Below, in pieces: positions 22,561 through 36,700 of a DNA stretch of 64,000 nucleotides. How positions within the stretch are numbered: position 1 is the first letter of the stretch; the number at the start of each line of letters is the position of its first letter. Position numbers and translations under genes: made by a program. Below the pieces are notes generated by a model. That model had not been told where the DNA came from. It did no database searches and was given only the letters and a program-made list of their open reading frames with translations. The DNA is from Asterias rubens. Its lineage: Eukaryota; Echinodermata; Asteroidea; Forcipulatida; Asteriidae. The DNA lies in NCBI RefSeq assembly GCF_902459465.1, contig NC_047067.1:11854840-11918839 (forward strand), in the 5' to 3' direction.

Positions 22561-24339
22561 CCAAAGGTCTCATGTACTAGGTCCTATGAAGTAGGATTGG
22601 TAGTGCTTGTAAAAGAACCCACAACACTTATCTTGGAAGAGTAGGGTTTAACCCCAGTGTTTCTGGCTGACATAGCAAGCACCCATGTGTACAGGTTTCC
22701 TCAGGTTTGCAAGCTACAGTGATTTTGTTCACTTATGAGGCATCCTTTGTTTTGTTACCAGAAATATATAATCTTATTATGCAGTCTTATTTTATATTGC
22801 TGAATCAGTTGCATTTTGATAATCAATTTGCCTGCCTGAAATCTTATTCTTAAATAGTAAAGTTATAAAATCACCAGTACTTATTTAATACAAATTTTTA
22901 AAACTTGTTTTTCTTTTTAAAATCGTGTTGTCCTAATCTCAAATTTAAAAACTTAAAAAAAACTGTGCAATTATCTTCCGATCATGTGTTTAATTTTCCT
23001 TAATCGGGCATGATATTTTTCTTACTTGTGTCGGATTTTTTCATCTGGTTTGGCCACAGGAAAAATCCAGAATTGTTTGATGAAATAGCTTGAAAGAGTC
23101 TATTAGAGCCTACACCATGTTTTGAAGTAGGTGTAGGCCAGCCTTATAGCCGATAAAATATAAAATATTCATGTTTTTCCCCAAGGACCAAATATCATAC
23201 CTGCTAAGAATAATAACTAGCAATTCATGATTATGATTTATTGGTCAAATTCATATTTTGCATATAACACAAGTTTTCATTATTCCTAATAGACTGAATT
23301 GTTTCATTTTGGGAACTAATTACCGCTATGACTTGTGGCACAACTTTGTTTGAAGTGCTTAGATCTTTGATTAACAAAAATAAAAAATACAATATTCCAC
23401 GTAGTCATAGAGCTTGCCACTGTGCTTGACGTGTTATATGGGATTGACAACGACAACGCGATTTTAGGCTGAAATCTGACTGATTATAAAGTTCCTATAA
23501 GAGTAATTTGTTTTCCTTTAAAATATTTTGCTCTGCGATAAAGTCATTTTCCAGAAAACTGTATTTGAAACCTTTTAAAAAACAGGAACACCTGATTTTT
23601 GTTGTTACCAGAATGTAAGTAACATCCTGTACTGGTTACCAGTACAGGTTGTTACTAACATTAACCAACATTTTAGGACAATTGTCTTAAGATGCTGAAA
23701 ATTGTGCTTGGTCCTTCTCTATTTTCTCCGAGCTCGCACAACGGATTAAGAACAAATTTCCTCAGGTGTTTTATTCAATGTTTATGGTTGATCACACAAA
23801 ACGTTACACTGTATGCAACTTTATTGCCAGTTGTTCCAAATCCCGTATAATGCCTTTAATCAGCTTAATTTGTTTTGCAATTTTTTTCTTTTCTTTGGTG
23901 TATCTCAATTTTATTTCTTAACTTTCTTCTGTGCCTTCCTTAATATTTGTTTTTATTTTAAATGTTACATTCTGTTCTTGATGTATTTCTCACAATTAAT
24001 ATAAACTACTATCATTGGACAGGGTAGTGCGGTGACCCTTTGTGATGTATAATCTATATGCTGCATAATAAAAACATAATCTTGAATACAAAGTACTGGG
24101 TAAGTTGTGGATTATTTTGTGATGTACACAAGTCCCAAAATGATATTATTTATTGCGAGTCATTACAAATAAGAAACAGACAGAGAGAAACAAACCCCAC
24201 TTGGAACAAACTTTGGATATTTGCAATCACCCAGTTAGCAGTAAAGCTTTTCAGCAGAAAATTGCAAAGCAACATAATGATTGGGTACCAGTTGCAACAA
24301 TGTAAACTTTATTGAATTTTGGCTAATAACTAGTATCGG

Positions 24340-24707
24340 TAAAAGGAATGTACACGGTTGGTTATTGTCAAAGACCAGTCTTCTCACTTGGTGTATCCCA
24401 TCTTAACCATAAAATAACAAGCCTGGGCTAAATTGGTCATCGAAGTGGCGAGGAAATGATGAAAAAAAAGCACCCTTGTTGGACGAATTTGTGTGCTTTC
24501 AGATAAGAATAAAAGACTTCTAGCTAGAAGTCTTTTTTTATTATTTTAGTGAGAAATTACCTCTTTCTCAAAAACTACGTTACTTCAGAGGGAGTCATTT
24601 CCCACAATGTGTTACACTATCAACAGCTCTTCAATGCTCGTTACCAAGTCAGTTTTTAAGTTAATATTTGTTTTGAGTAACTACCGATTGTGTACCCTCC
24701 CTTTTAA
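24340..24707 (+). repeat. TTAA MITE family 1 (GTACACG variant)
   Basis: AAAAGGAATGTACACGGTTG to TGTGTACCCTCCCTTTTAA; inner GACTTCTAGCTAGAAGTC palindrome as in 9747-10115. Confidence 0.8.
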
Positions 24708-25149
24708 GACATATTTGCCTTATCGGGCGTTCATGAAAGTGGGCCCTGGTGCTCTTGCTATAGCTACCTAGTTCGTTATCCCAAAACTACATTTTATAAT
24801 ATTTTTTAGTAAGATGTAACCAACCAACAACTTATTTCACTGGTAAGAACCCAAAACATAGTCTTTTTTTTTTCGATAAAATACTATTTTTTGCCATATT
24901 ATTAAGTGAAAAAGTGAGTCTGACCCATCAAACTTTTTTGAACAATAGCTTTAGTTTTGGGTGGCTAATCATCCTCATTCTTAGCAGAGAAGCCGATTTC
25001 GAAGCTTAGCTATAGGACATGGTTACACAAGTCATAGAAATACAATGGCGCTTTTGGTAGCCAGCCACATCAACCCATATATATAATTGATAAAAACATT
25101 CTCATAGAGCACATTTCACAATAACCATATCAACGCGCTTTACATTAGT

Positions 25150-25277
25150 GCCCTGGGGTGTCTCGAGTTAGGACGAGTTACTAGTCCTAACTTAGGACTA
25201 GCTGTACATTTTTGATATCTCCTAGGTACTCGTCCTAAGTTAGGACTAGTCCTAACTCTTTGTGAAATCGACCCCTG
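25150..25277. repeat. Palindromic MITE family P, copy
   Basis: TCTCGAGTTAGGACGAGTTA facing AACTCTTTGTGAAATCGACC. Confidence 0.7.
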
Positions 25278-25530
25278 GTCATAAGGCCAATACCATCACT
25301 CTAATGTTTCTCAGCTCCCTATATAAGGAGTACACACCCCTGAGCTTTTCATACACAATACCAACCTCTACCCTCGCAGGTACCCATTTACCCCTGGGTG
25401 GAAAGAAGCAATTACGGCTAAGTATCTTGCTCGAGACCAAAAGTGTCACGACCGCGATTCGAACCCACACTCCAGTAATTGCACCAGAACTTGAATTCGA
25501 TGCTCTTAACCACTCGGTAGGAAAACCGGT
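25278..25530 (-). repeat. tRNA-derived SINE family S1, minus
   Basis: The complement carries the tRNA-Leu-like head (AACCACTCGG complement), a B-box GGGTTCGAATCGCGGTCG, and the CACCCAGGGGTAAATGGGTA body. Confidence 0.75.
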
Positions 25531-26024
25531 GGGCTTGGAGAAAAACCCTTGTGCCATAATATGAGCAAACCAATGCACAACTCAAGGCTCACCATGGCCT
25601 GAGCAGGAATCGCACCAAGGCGACATTGGTGAGAGAGGCAAGAGCTTACATGGCATGGGAACAAATATGGCTTTACGTTCCATGTGGTTACAATGTTTCA
25701 AGGCAGACATTATTATGTGAACCATCAGAACTGGCTGGTATCACTGGCAAATGATTCAAAAAGCGAAGGGCAAAAACACTAGGACCGGTTTGTTCTTAAA
25801 ACTAGTAGGCCGAGTATGGCAATTAATCAAACGTTGTTTTAATACACAATCTGGTTCCATTCCCATAAAGCAAACAATACTGAGGTAGTTTGCTATAGTC
25901 GTTGCTTCCCCCTGCTGCCCGGAATACTTGATTACTGATTCATTATTATTTTATTCAGTCTTTTTAAATTGAAATAAACAGTCACCCATCTTTCTGTTAT
26001 TTCTTTGTAATTCCTTCCAACAGT

Positions 26025-26430
26025 TATCTATCCGTATAACTCCTACCAAAAGTTACGTTTCTATATCTGTGTAATTCCTACCAAAAGTTATCCTTCCATC
26101 TTTTTGTTGTTCTTACCAAAAGTTATCTTACTATAGAATTCCTACCAAAAGTTGTCTTTCCATATCTGTGTAATTCCTATACCAAAAGTTGTCTTTCCAT
26201 ATCTGTGTAATTCATATACCAAAAGTTGTCTTTCCATATCTGTGTATTTCCTATACCAAAAGTTGTCTTTCGATATCTATGTAATTCTTACCATAAGTTA
26301 TCTTGTTATAGAGATCTGTGTAATTTCTACCAAAAGTTGTCTTTCCATATCTGTGTAATTCCTATACCAAAAGTTATTTTTCCATCCATGTAAAATCCTA
26401 CAAAAATTTATCTTTCTATCTGTGTAATTC
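26025..26430 (+). repeat. Minisatellite of ~34-40-bp units, about 11 copies
   Basis: Units like CCTATACCAAAAGTTGTCTT followed by TCCATATCTGTGTAATT vary in length; older units at both edges are more diverged. Confidence 0.85.
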
Positions 26431-26744
26431 CTTTTCATTTGCATTGACAATAAAATAAGTGGATTCAAGTCCAGAAACAATGATCAGACCCCATCATGAG
26501 TGGTATTAACCTTTGCTTATGAATCACCATGTGCCTGGATGGATGTCACGAAACTGAGATAGTCTTGTTGGTAAAATAGGTTTAAAGGTGGTGACAGGAT
26601 ACAGAAATGTTTTCCAAGTAACAGTAATGTTTCATATTTTTTAGGGAGCAATTTCGGTTGGTTATGACTATCTCATCTGTTTTGTGGGGCAAAAAGTACT
26701 TTATTGGCCTCGAAAGTTGTAGAGTCTTACACCCTTCTGTCAGG

Positions 26745-26925
26745 CACATTAAGACTTAACAATTTGTGGTTTGACGAAGAACAATTTACAAGAGCGGAAC
26801 TTGAACCTGCCACCTCTGGGCTAGCACGGTGGCACTCTACCGACTGAGCTCTCTCCAACGGCCCCAATGTTGGCTGTCTCGTAGCCCAGGTTGGACTCCT
26901 CCGTTGCAGTAGCACTGACCTCCTA
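26745..26925 (-). repeat. tRNA-derived SINE (family S2-like), minus
   Basis: The complement reads GAGCTCAGTCGGTAGAGTGC (A-box) then GGCAGGTTCAAGTTCCGCTC (B-box). Confidence 0.65.
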
Positions 26926-28404
26926 CCAGGGCTAGCGGTCTTCCTATTTCAATTGCCAATTATGTTCGTGTGCCAGTCGAAGCCATTCAAATCAACCTGT
27001 AGTGCCGTTGCAACGCGACCACACCCACCTTTTCCCTTTTTGTTACAAATATCAATAAAATAAACAACATGGGAAACCGACTGGGTAAAATAATTAGAAA
27101 CTTGTAAGAATTTATCTCAAACTCACCCCAGTAAAATTCACAGCCTTTTCTCCACGATCAAATATCTTTAAGATGTTTTTCCCTGTCCAGAGATGTGCTG
27201 CAAACCGCTGCTAAGTGTAGTTTAAAATGCCACTTATTTGCTAACACACTCCCCTGTATGCATTAATTTGGTCTCTTGCAGAATTTATCTTGCAAATCAC
27301 TTCTAATGCTGTTGTTGATTTGGGCTGGCCGTACACTGGTAAAAGAGGAGCTTTTAGCATTGAAAGCAAGTATTTCAATGAGAGGCCGGAATTTCTATTC
27401 TGTTGATGAGGTATTATTAGGCATACATGAATGCATTGCAGTAAATTCCAATCTGGGTTTCTTGTTAACTGAACAGTCCAGATTTGAAGGGAAAGTTCTA
27501 TTCATGTTCAGTCTCCTTTGTGTTGGTCATCAATGTAGGAATTTATCTTAACAGGTCAGTCTTTTATTATGCAACTTCTACTTCTACTTCTACTTTACTA
27601 CTTGGCAAAGTCCCATGATGGGATATCACGCCAAGATTACGCACGCGTTTGACCGATGAAGCAACTGGGGTAGATTAAGAGTGGATTTGAATTGGGAAAG
27701 CGGGGCAGTGACAACAGGCAGTGGAAGATTGTTCCATGCAGGGGTAATTCTTGGGGGAGAAAAAAAGAGTTTTTGTAGATGTTGGTGCAAGACTGAACCT
27801 GTAAGCTTTCTTAGAAGTTAGGTATATTCCTATCTAGTAGGCTAAACGCAGGTACATCACGGGCCCCTATACGAGTATGCACAACGCCAATAGGTGAATA
27901 CATGGAGATTTCTATCTCCATGGTGAATACAAGACCAACCAGAAAGTTGCTTAGCTGAAAGACCTTCTTAGCACATTCATATTTTGGTAAAGTAGGGCAC
28001 TACTGTTGCAAAAGTATGAACTACATATATTATTGCCCCTCCCCCATTGTCAATCCCTTATTGTCACTTCCTTGAAGCAAAAAGTCAAATGTGGACACAA
28101 AACCACACTGCCTTCTATCTCTTGATCATTGGGAACGGAAAATAAACTGCTAAAAACGTCTGCATAGGACTGCAAAGGGCATTACATTAGTACAACTTTT
28201 AAGGGCTTTGTAAAATTGCTTTTGCATTTTTTTGGAGCTCCTGGTAAATGTGGTTTATTGATTGAGAGTATAGTCTTCAAAGTATTTGTTTTGAAAAAAG
28301 AAACTTTGTTTTCTAAGTAAACAATTTAGTCGATTTTTGTTGATTTTTTTTCAAAATTATACATTCGACTATTCAAGTAATGGCCTGTTGATCATTACAC
28401 AAGG

Positions 28405-28495
28405 ACGTAAGTGTCAAGACTGGGACTCGAAACCACACTTTGCTGTATAAAACCATAGCGCTTGAGATACGCATACGCTCAGCCACGAACACAAG
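28405..28495 (-). repeat. Decayed SINE S1 head, minus
   Basis: GTCAAGACTGGGACTCGAAA and GCATACGCTCAGCCACGA are mutated versions of the S1 B-box and A-box complements. Confidence 0.5.
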
Positions 28496-28950
28496 TCAGT
28501 GTTCATGAATTGGTAGAATTTGGGGGCAGTGCCCCTTGATACAAACTACACAAAATGACACATATTTTCTTTAAAAACTGTCACATTTGTTTTACTTCTC
28601 ATCAAACATTGCTGTGCATTGAAATTGAGAGATAAATATGTTGTTATAAAAACCAAAATGTGTCCTTAATAAAAAAAAAAACCAGGCTACTATAAAAAAA
28701 AAGGAAAGAAATTATCAAAACTTGCATGTATTATACAAGGAAGCATTAGAACCTGTCCACATAAATAGGTCTACTTATATTAACTTATATACATATTTCT
28801 TTTTTAATAATCTACAGACATGATAGAATTTTAAAAACAAAATCTTCACGAAAAGTCGGACGGTCCATTCAGCATCAAAATTATGAAAGCATTCTTTAAA
28901 GAAAATATTTCTTTGGTATATACATCTACAAAGACTTCATGACATTATAT

Positions 28951-29336
28951 TTAAAGGCAGTGGACACTATTGGTAATTACTCAAAAATAATTATTGTCAT
29001 AAAACCTTACTTGGTAACGAGTAATGGGGAGAGGTTGATGGTATAAAACATTGGGAGAAACGGCTCCCTCTGAAGTGACAAAGTTTCAGAGAAAGAAGTA
29101 ATTTTCCACGAACTTGATTTCAAGACCTCAGATTTAGAATTTGAGGTCTCGAAATCAAGCATCTGACAGCACACAACTTCGTGTGAGAAGGGCGTTTTTT
29201 CTTTCACTATTATCTTGCAACTTCGACGACCGATTGAGCTCAATTTTTCACAGGTTTGTTATTTCATGCATATGTTGAGATAGACCAAGTGAGAAGACTG
29301 GTCTTTGACAATTCCCAATAGTGTCCAGTGTCTTAA
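28951..29336 (-). repeat. TTAA MITE family 1, near-complete
   Basis: Clean TTAA at both ends, AGGCAGTGGACACTATTGG at left, CCCAATAGTGTCCAGTGTCT at right, and the inner GAGACCTCAGATTTAGAAT palindrome. Confidence 0.92.
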
Positions 29337-30108
29337 AGACATTCTGCATCAGTGCAATCAGAAACAAATTAAGTCACAAGAGCAGAACAAATTCCTACTT
29401 CTTTGACCTGTTCCCAACAGGTGGGAACCAATCAGTAGATTTGACATTTAGTAGTGTATGTATTAATTGCGTTAAACGTTAGCTTGAGTGCCAAAACAGG
29501 TTTGGCCCTTTCATGAATGTTACTTTGTCCTTCGAAAAAAGTAGGACATATTTCTTGAGTACAAGGGATGACCTACATGTACATGTGGAGTAAGCTTTAA
29601 TAGACTTTTTCTGGCTATTTAATATGATTTTTTCCCCCTGAATTATCCAAGGGCAAAAACAAATAAGGTTATCAGACTTAAGTGCACAAACATGGTTTGT
29701 ATACACTTGTTTAAAATAATCAATCAAACTGAAAGACTATGTTAACGATACAAACCTCCGCAAAGGTTTTGAAAAAAAAGTACTATTACCAACCACACCC
29801 AGGATTTAGCAATGATCTAAATTCATCCATTTAAAATGGAATACTGATCAAAAAAACAAAAAACAGATAACATATTCACTCTAAAATTTACATCCCCTCT
29901 CCACATTCACAATGGGCTAAAAGAAGGTAAATAAATTATGTCCAAAGAATACTTAAAAAAGTTCAAATTGACTTTAAAATATCTTGAAAGGGACAGAAAT
30001 ATCTACAAACTTTCATTGAAGAATGTCCCCAGGCTGAAACATCTACTAAATAAGTTTGGATTTGCATGGTTGGAGCATTATCAGATAACGTTTGCAGAAG
30101 CACCATGT

Positions 30109-30248
30109 GTAAATCTCTCCTGAGTAGTGTTGGTGCTGAAAAGAACCAGCAGTTGACAACTCAAAGTTTCGATCAGTATGCTCTGATCATCTTCAGGAGG
30201 AGGACCACCGGTTTATTTCAGAACCAACACTACTCAACAGATTTACAA
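30109..30248. repeat. Inverted-repeat element (family R)
   Basis: GTAAATCTCTCCTGAGTAGT facing the complement of AACACTACTCAACAGATTTAC. A related element is at 41165-41375. Likely inside the ZC2HC1 3' UTR. Confidence 0.65.
30212..30217 (-). terminator. Candidate polyadenylation signal for the ZC2HC1-like gene
   Basis: First AATAAA on the minus strand after the stop codon, ~540 bases downstream. It sits inside an inverted-repeat element (30109-30248), so it may be incidental. Confidence 0.25.
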
Positions 30249-30758
30249 ATGGCGCTATCGCCAAAATACATAAAGACACAAGGAATACTCATCTTGTTCC
30301 ACAGCTGCAATTAGAATCCAGTGTCTTGAGCTGGGTCTCTTTTATGCCTGGGAAACTAGTGCGACTAGTTTCAAAGTAGCGACTGTTGATTGCTTAGTCA
30401 TGTGGCGACTACTGTTTCTCAACTACTCAGTTAAACGTGCCGCCATGAATACTACAAAAAAGTCACAACTTCGCTTGCAACTATTCACAACAACATAATT
30501 TACTTATGAAACACAATCAGACATCAGTGACACAGTCCTTCAATCCTTTCAGGATTTTATATTGCACCTGCAGCAATCAAGATGCCGCAATGCATCTTGG
30601 AAACTGAAAATTAGTCGTAACTATCGTAAAAATCACAACTATTTGAGGAGGGCTTATTCGAGTAGTAAATTTCACTAGAAGCCAAGGTTTAGTCCTTATC
30701 CCTTGTGCCAGTAGATCTACGTTGTTTTTTGGTGAACAACCTCTCCAAGACATCAAGT

Positions 30759-33700
30759 TCAGCTCAATGAGTTCGGACTAAGATACGCTCTTTTAGTTCC
30801 ACACCCGCAACAGAATCTGGCATCCTGAACTGGATATTTTGTCCCGCAGTGGTAGCAAAACGGCGCGAGCACGCTGCCGTCCGAAGGATCCAAGGTGGCT
30901 CCATGTTTGGGGGATGAGTTCATGTACTGCGACGGTGGAGGCATCGGAGAAGACAGTGGGGAAGGGGTGTGGCCACCTCCTCTCTGCGGTGGGGTGTAGG
31001 ATTGGGGTGAACCTGGTGATCTAGGACTTGGTGAGCCTGGTGATCGAGGGCTCAGTGAGCCTGGAGATCTAGGACTCAGTGAGCCTGGTGACATAGGACT
31101 CGGTGGTGTTAAGTTTCCATTCTGCAGAGGGGAGTGTCCGCTGCCAGGGGCACCTCTGGGAGAATCTAGTCTTGTAGTTCTGTCAAAAACAAAATTCAAA
31201 TACATAACTTACTTCTTTTTTTTGGGGGGGGGGGAGGGGGTGAACAAAGACAAATTTACTAAAGCTGGATGTCAACCAATAACCTACAAATAAACATGTC
31301 GGCGCTCTACTAACTGAACTCTATAGTCCTATAATTTGATGGCCTCCGTCCTAAAAACAAGAACTCTGCTGAACATAAAGACAACCAAAGGCTGAAAGCT
31401 GTGATTTAAGGTATTGAGATGTGTTTTAAAGGGAAGGTACATGTTTGGTAATTACTCAAAACAAATATTAACTTAAAAACTGACTTGATAACGAGCATTG
31501 GAGAGCTGTTGATAGTGGGTGCGTTCGTTTAGCTTCCCCGGGTCGACCCCGGTGTGTGGTTTTTTTTTATTCCCAGGACGAACGTGTGCAGATAATTACC
31601 CACGTTCATCCTGGAAAAAAAAAAACGCCACACACCGGGGTCAACCCAGGGAAGCTAAACGAACGCACCCAATATAAAACATTGTGGGAAGCGACTCTCT
31701 CTGAAGTAACGTAGTTTTTAAGAGAGAGGTAATTTCTCACTAAAATAATAAAAGACTTCTAGCTAGAAGTCTTTTAATCCTATCTGAAAGCACACAAACT
31801 CATCCAACAAGGGTGTTTTTTCTTTCATCATTTTGTTGCAACTTCGACGACCGATTGAGCCCAAATTTTCACAGGCTTGTTATTTAATGCTTATGAGGAT
31901 ATACACTAAGTGAGAACACTGGTCTTCGACGAAAACCAAACGTGTCCAGTGCCTTTAAACTGAGAACATAAAACAAACAAAGAGAGTAACAAAACAAAAA
32001 CAAAAATACAAAATACGAAGCATGGAAAGAAGTAAGGGTACGTTGAATAAAAATGATGAATTACATAAACGTGTTGGCAAAAATAAATGGTTAAAAACAG
32101 ACAGAAAGTCAATCATAAGAAATTTTGAATAGGTGGGTTTTAAGCAGGGTTTTGAAAATGTCCAGAGACGTTGTAGCTGGAATATGTAAAGGAAAAGAGT
32201 TCCAGAGTGTGGGTACGGATACAGAAAAAGCAGTGGAAGTGTTCGTTTTAGGGACAGTTAAATATCTGTAGAAAAGGGCAGAGGCTGGCTACAGACCTAT
32301 GGTGAGAAAGAGGTTGTAGTGTAACATTCCTTGGCCTCTTTACAGCATAAAGTATACACTGAGAGGTATGGGCCTATATGCTTCGTTTCTGAAAGGGCAA
32401 GGTCACCACAAGGCATGTTTTTCATGGTAAAGGGCACCCTATGAGGAAATTGTGCATTTTTACTGGAGCTTTTTAAATACACAATGGCAATGACTAGAGG
32501 CATGGAGGTAGTCACATTCAGTGCCTCTGTGGAAGTGTCGTGGCCGAGCAGTTAAGATCAAAGAATTCAAACTCTGGTGTTTCTGATCAGCAGAGTGTGG
32601 GTTCGCGTCCCAGTCGTGACACTTGTGTCCTTAAGCAAGACACTTAACCAATGCTTCGTCCTTCGAATGGGGCGTACATGTAAAGCCATTAGGCCTGTGT
32701 GTTGTGTAAACGAACGTGCACATGCATTTATCAAAAAGAGAAAAAAAGAGAAGGCGTTCGCCCCAGTGTTCCTGGCTGTGGCTGTAGCACCTTGTAAAAC
32801 CATTATAAGGTGCTACATATTTGGGTCTCAGAATTCATAACTTCAAAAACCTATCGTTCTGTAAAAAAACCTCCTTGATTACCTTATTGATAGATACATG
32901 CGCTATATACATGTAAGACTTTGATACTCTCAGGCCTGAAGGTACATTTATATTTCCATCCACTTACGTCTCAAAGCTCGGCGAGCTCTCATCCCTCCAT
33001 GAGAAGGTGGAATTCCTTCCTCCAACCTCAGCTCCTTCCCCTCCTCCTCCTTGCCGAGGTGCCAGCCCGATGCCAACGTTTCCAGCAATCTGAGCACGCT
33101 GCAATCTGATATCGCTGGCCTTGGTCGTGCGATAACCCCCCTGGGTACCGTAGTGACTCGATGAACCGTTTGTGCCTGGGTAGGACGGCGGAGGGTGCGC
33201 TGGGGGTCTAGGGGAGGGTAAGGTGTCAGTGCCGTTCTTCTCGAAGGTTTCGACATCTACCTTTTCTGAAAATCTGGAAACAAATTTGAACATTCAAGGC
33301 AGAGTCATCAATTTGTGTTTGTCAACATAATTTTGATTTATAGGCTGAATAGACCGATCCACTAAGCTCCGCCCTGTTGCGTATTGACCAATCACAACCC
33401 ATTGTGCAACCAAAAGTCAGACGCGCGAGTTGTGCAGATTGGAATGGCATTGGAGAGGCTCACGTGTTCTTGCTCAAACGTGCGCCGTGGGCGGAGCCTA
33501 AAAGAGCGGTCTATTATAAAGAAAGATAAAATTAAAGTCACACGTGAAAGTTTCAGCTGAATACAGCATCTACTGGATGAGGAAACAACAAAAAACAGTT
33601 CCAGAGTATTAATTTATCATCCTCGTACACGCAACGGACTTCTGTGTACTGCACGCCGTGTGATAGTCTTAGGACTAGCGCACGGCAAACCGATGCACTA

Positions 33701-36700
33701 TCACACGGCCGTCGTCTAGTAAAACTAAGACATATCATGTGACGCGCTCTAAACCAATAAAAAGGCAGAATATTGGTAATAATGATTTCTAATCAAGCAG
33801 GGTATTTCAGAGTAAATAGTTTCTTACTACTTTTACCATCTTTATAACATGGAGGCTACCGGATCGGAATTACAACAAACATTCTCGGGGTCATTACCAA
33901 AGTATGACCCTTTTCAAATAACATGACTAAAGCCTGCTTCATACTACCTGCTAATGCTTCATGCGAAGCCGATTTGCTATCACAGCTCTGTTTTCGCTGC
34001 TCAACTAATTCCCAATTTTTAGCTGTGAATTTTAACGTCAAAATTTGCCAGCATTTACATTTACAGGAAGTCTGAACTGGGTTTAACACAGTATTCATAA
34101 ATACCTCAGACAGTTTTGCTATTCCTATTGGTGGAGAGCGTGTCACGTGGGGGTGTTTAAACCTTTGATAATGACCAGTGTTTATAACCGGTTGTGAGTG
34201 GATACTACACGCTAGTCTTGGTGCAAGACGTTTCTTGTTACAGCGCTGTCGGTGAGTTGGCGGCGCTGTGTGTGAAAGGAAAACTAGAACAGGTTGCACC
34301 AAGACTATACGCGCATGCGCACGAATGGAACCGGAAACTGTCGGAAATAGGCGTCTACGTCATAACAATGCGACACACAGACGTCGTACATGTACACCAT
34401 GGAGGAAGAAACATACAGAGCTCAAGCACATCGGAAAGGGATAAGTTTTACAGAGTTTCTTACTTTATTACGCCTTTTAACCAAAAAGGCATTTAAGAAT
34501 GGGAATAAAAGGGTACCGACTAGTTATTTCACGTCCGTTTAAAACCTCGCAGGGTCAATTTGCAGTGTGATAAAGACCCTCGTCTTTGGCTCAGGCCTTT
34601 ATCACACGGCAATTCGACCCTGCCGGTTTTAAACAGCCGTGAAAGAACTAGTCGCTAACCTTTTATTCCCTTATTGATGCACTGTGAGAATGGCCTATCT
34701 GTGGAGCAGACTAATCGGTATACTGCATTGTGAAACACTCGTAATAAAATAAAGTGTTGTATTTTACCGAACTGAAGACTTGGGTCGTGAAGTTCTACTC
34801 CTTCCAGTGGACAGTGCTGAGCGTTTCGCTGGTTGATTGTCGTTTACGCGAGTTGTGGTTCTGGACGTATTCTGTGATGGTGAGTTGTACATTGAATTTC
34901 TTGGGTTGGAACTTGCGCTTTGGAACTCTGAAAAAGGGAAAAAGGGAAAATCGGTATATAAAAACCGAAACAAAACTTGCCAAGAGAAGTGAATGGTTTG
35001 TTTAGATGACGTTGATCTACATTATTTTGCCTTATTCCCCTACATAAACACTGGCGTACTAAAGCACAGTATCACTAAGGGAATCAATGTGTGGTGAAGA
35101 GGTTTTCAACTAGTGGTTTAATCCCAACGAGGCCTGGTTCTTGATAATTTTACCGAGACGAAGTCGAGGTAAATTATAAAGAACCAGGCCTCGGCGGGTT
35201 TAAACCACTAGTTGAAAACCGATTCAACACACTTTGATTCCCATTCATAAATACCTTTTTGGTCAAAAACATCATCACTTTTTGGTCAAAAAGTAAAATA
35301 AATGCAAAAATTATAATTGTTAACTGATTTCTTTCAACACAACACCCCTCCAGCTATGAAATAGTAAAGCCCTCTGCCACCCCCGGGTAAACAACTCCTT
35401 GTAAGGGAATGCTGTGCACGTCGTGCGTATCGCGTGATGGCACAACTGTTTCAGCCGTTGCTCTCGACCAGTAGGAATGAAGAAACTGTCTTAATATGTA
35501 AGAACAGGTGCAAGGTCGCGTGTCACACCCATGAATTAACACTTTTTACACAACCACGTGACGCGCTCTCCACCATAGGAATAGCGAAACTGTCTGAGAT
35601 ATTTATGAATTAAGGTTTTTCCTAGACTCTCATCTGTGGATTATATTCTACATGACTTATATGTATCTACAATGCTTGGCCTTAATTGCCTGGCATACAA
35701 ATACTAGCCTGGCATACAAATACTAGCCTGGCATACAAATACTAGCCTGGCATACAAATACTAGCCTGGCATACAAATACTAGCCTGGCATACATTGTCT
35801 GGTAAAACTACTACAGGGTGTCTCAAAGAAAAATGATACACTTTTGAAATGGCTGCCGAATAAAAAATATATGATTCTGGGGGAAGGGTTTATATGTATG
35901 GATAGCTTATGGATTCAACTTTCATATGACACAAAAAACGTCTGAAAAATAATTCATGATTGGGTGAGCACTGCTGGCTCATGAAAAATAGGTTGTGCAG
36001 GAATTAGCCTTCCAATTTGTGAGAGTTAAGTACTTTGGAGCTTACAAAATTCACTCCAAGATGTCGGCTACTTATTCTTCAGAAAGCAGTGCTCACCCAA
36101 ACATAGATTTTTTTTTAAATTTTTGGTGTCATATGAAAGTGGAATCCATAAGCTATCCATACTTCTAAACCTTTTCCCCCCAGAATAATTATTTTTTCTG
36201 AGTGGTCGGTTTTGTGCTCTCTGTCGATTTCCAATGCATAGTGCACAAAATTGAATGACGTCACAGTGCAAGGCCATGATGAACTTGCAAGATGGCCGCC
36301 TATTTTCTTGTGAAATACCCTTACATCCTAGCAATTTCTTTCTGTTACAGTAATAAGCACAACAATTTGCTGACCATTACACAGTGCTGTGAAATTGGGC
36401 CCAGAGGTTGTCTCCCCATTTAACGATTTACTCTGCAGCAGCATTAAAGCCATTGGACCCTTTCGGTTCAGAAAAAAAAAAAAAAAGTTCACAGATTTAC
36501 AAATAACTTACAGGGTTTACAGAAGGCAATGGTGAAAGACTTCTCTTGAAATATTATGCCATGAAATTTTTTTACTTTTTGAGAAAACAGCAAAACAATA
36601 TAAATTTTCGTTAACGAGAATTACGGATTTATTTTAAACACATGTCATGACACGGCGAAACGCGCGGAAACAAGGGTGGGATTTTTCCGTTGTTTTCTCC

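Larger units (their letters stand above)
20279..30758. other. Intergenic region: repeats, no supported gene
   Basis: After the GLTP 3' UTR this holds SINEs, MITEs and a minisatellite (separate entries). AT-rich non-repetitive DNA at 22750-24300 shows nothing recognisable. 27560-27960 begins with a (CTTCTA)n tract and looks like a decayed retroelement tail. One exon-like stretch is discussed at 27282-27410. Confidence 0.5.

Noticed and set aside
26025-26430. CRISPR-like spacing of repeats
   Set aside because: Units drift in length and sequence with no distinct spacers; this is a eukaryotic minisatellite.
30839-31024. Plus-strand open frame
   Set aside because: Antisense shadow of the last ZC2HC1 exon.
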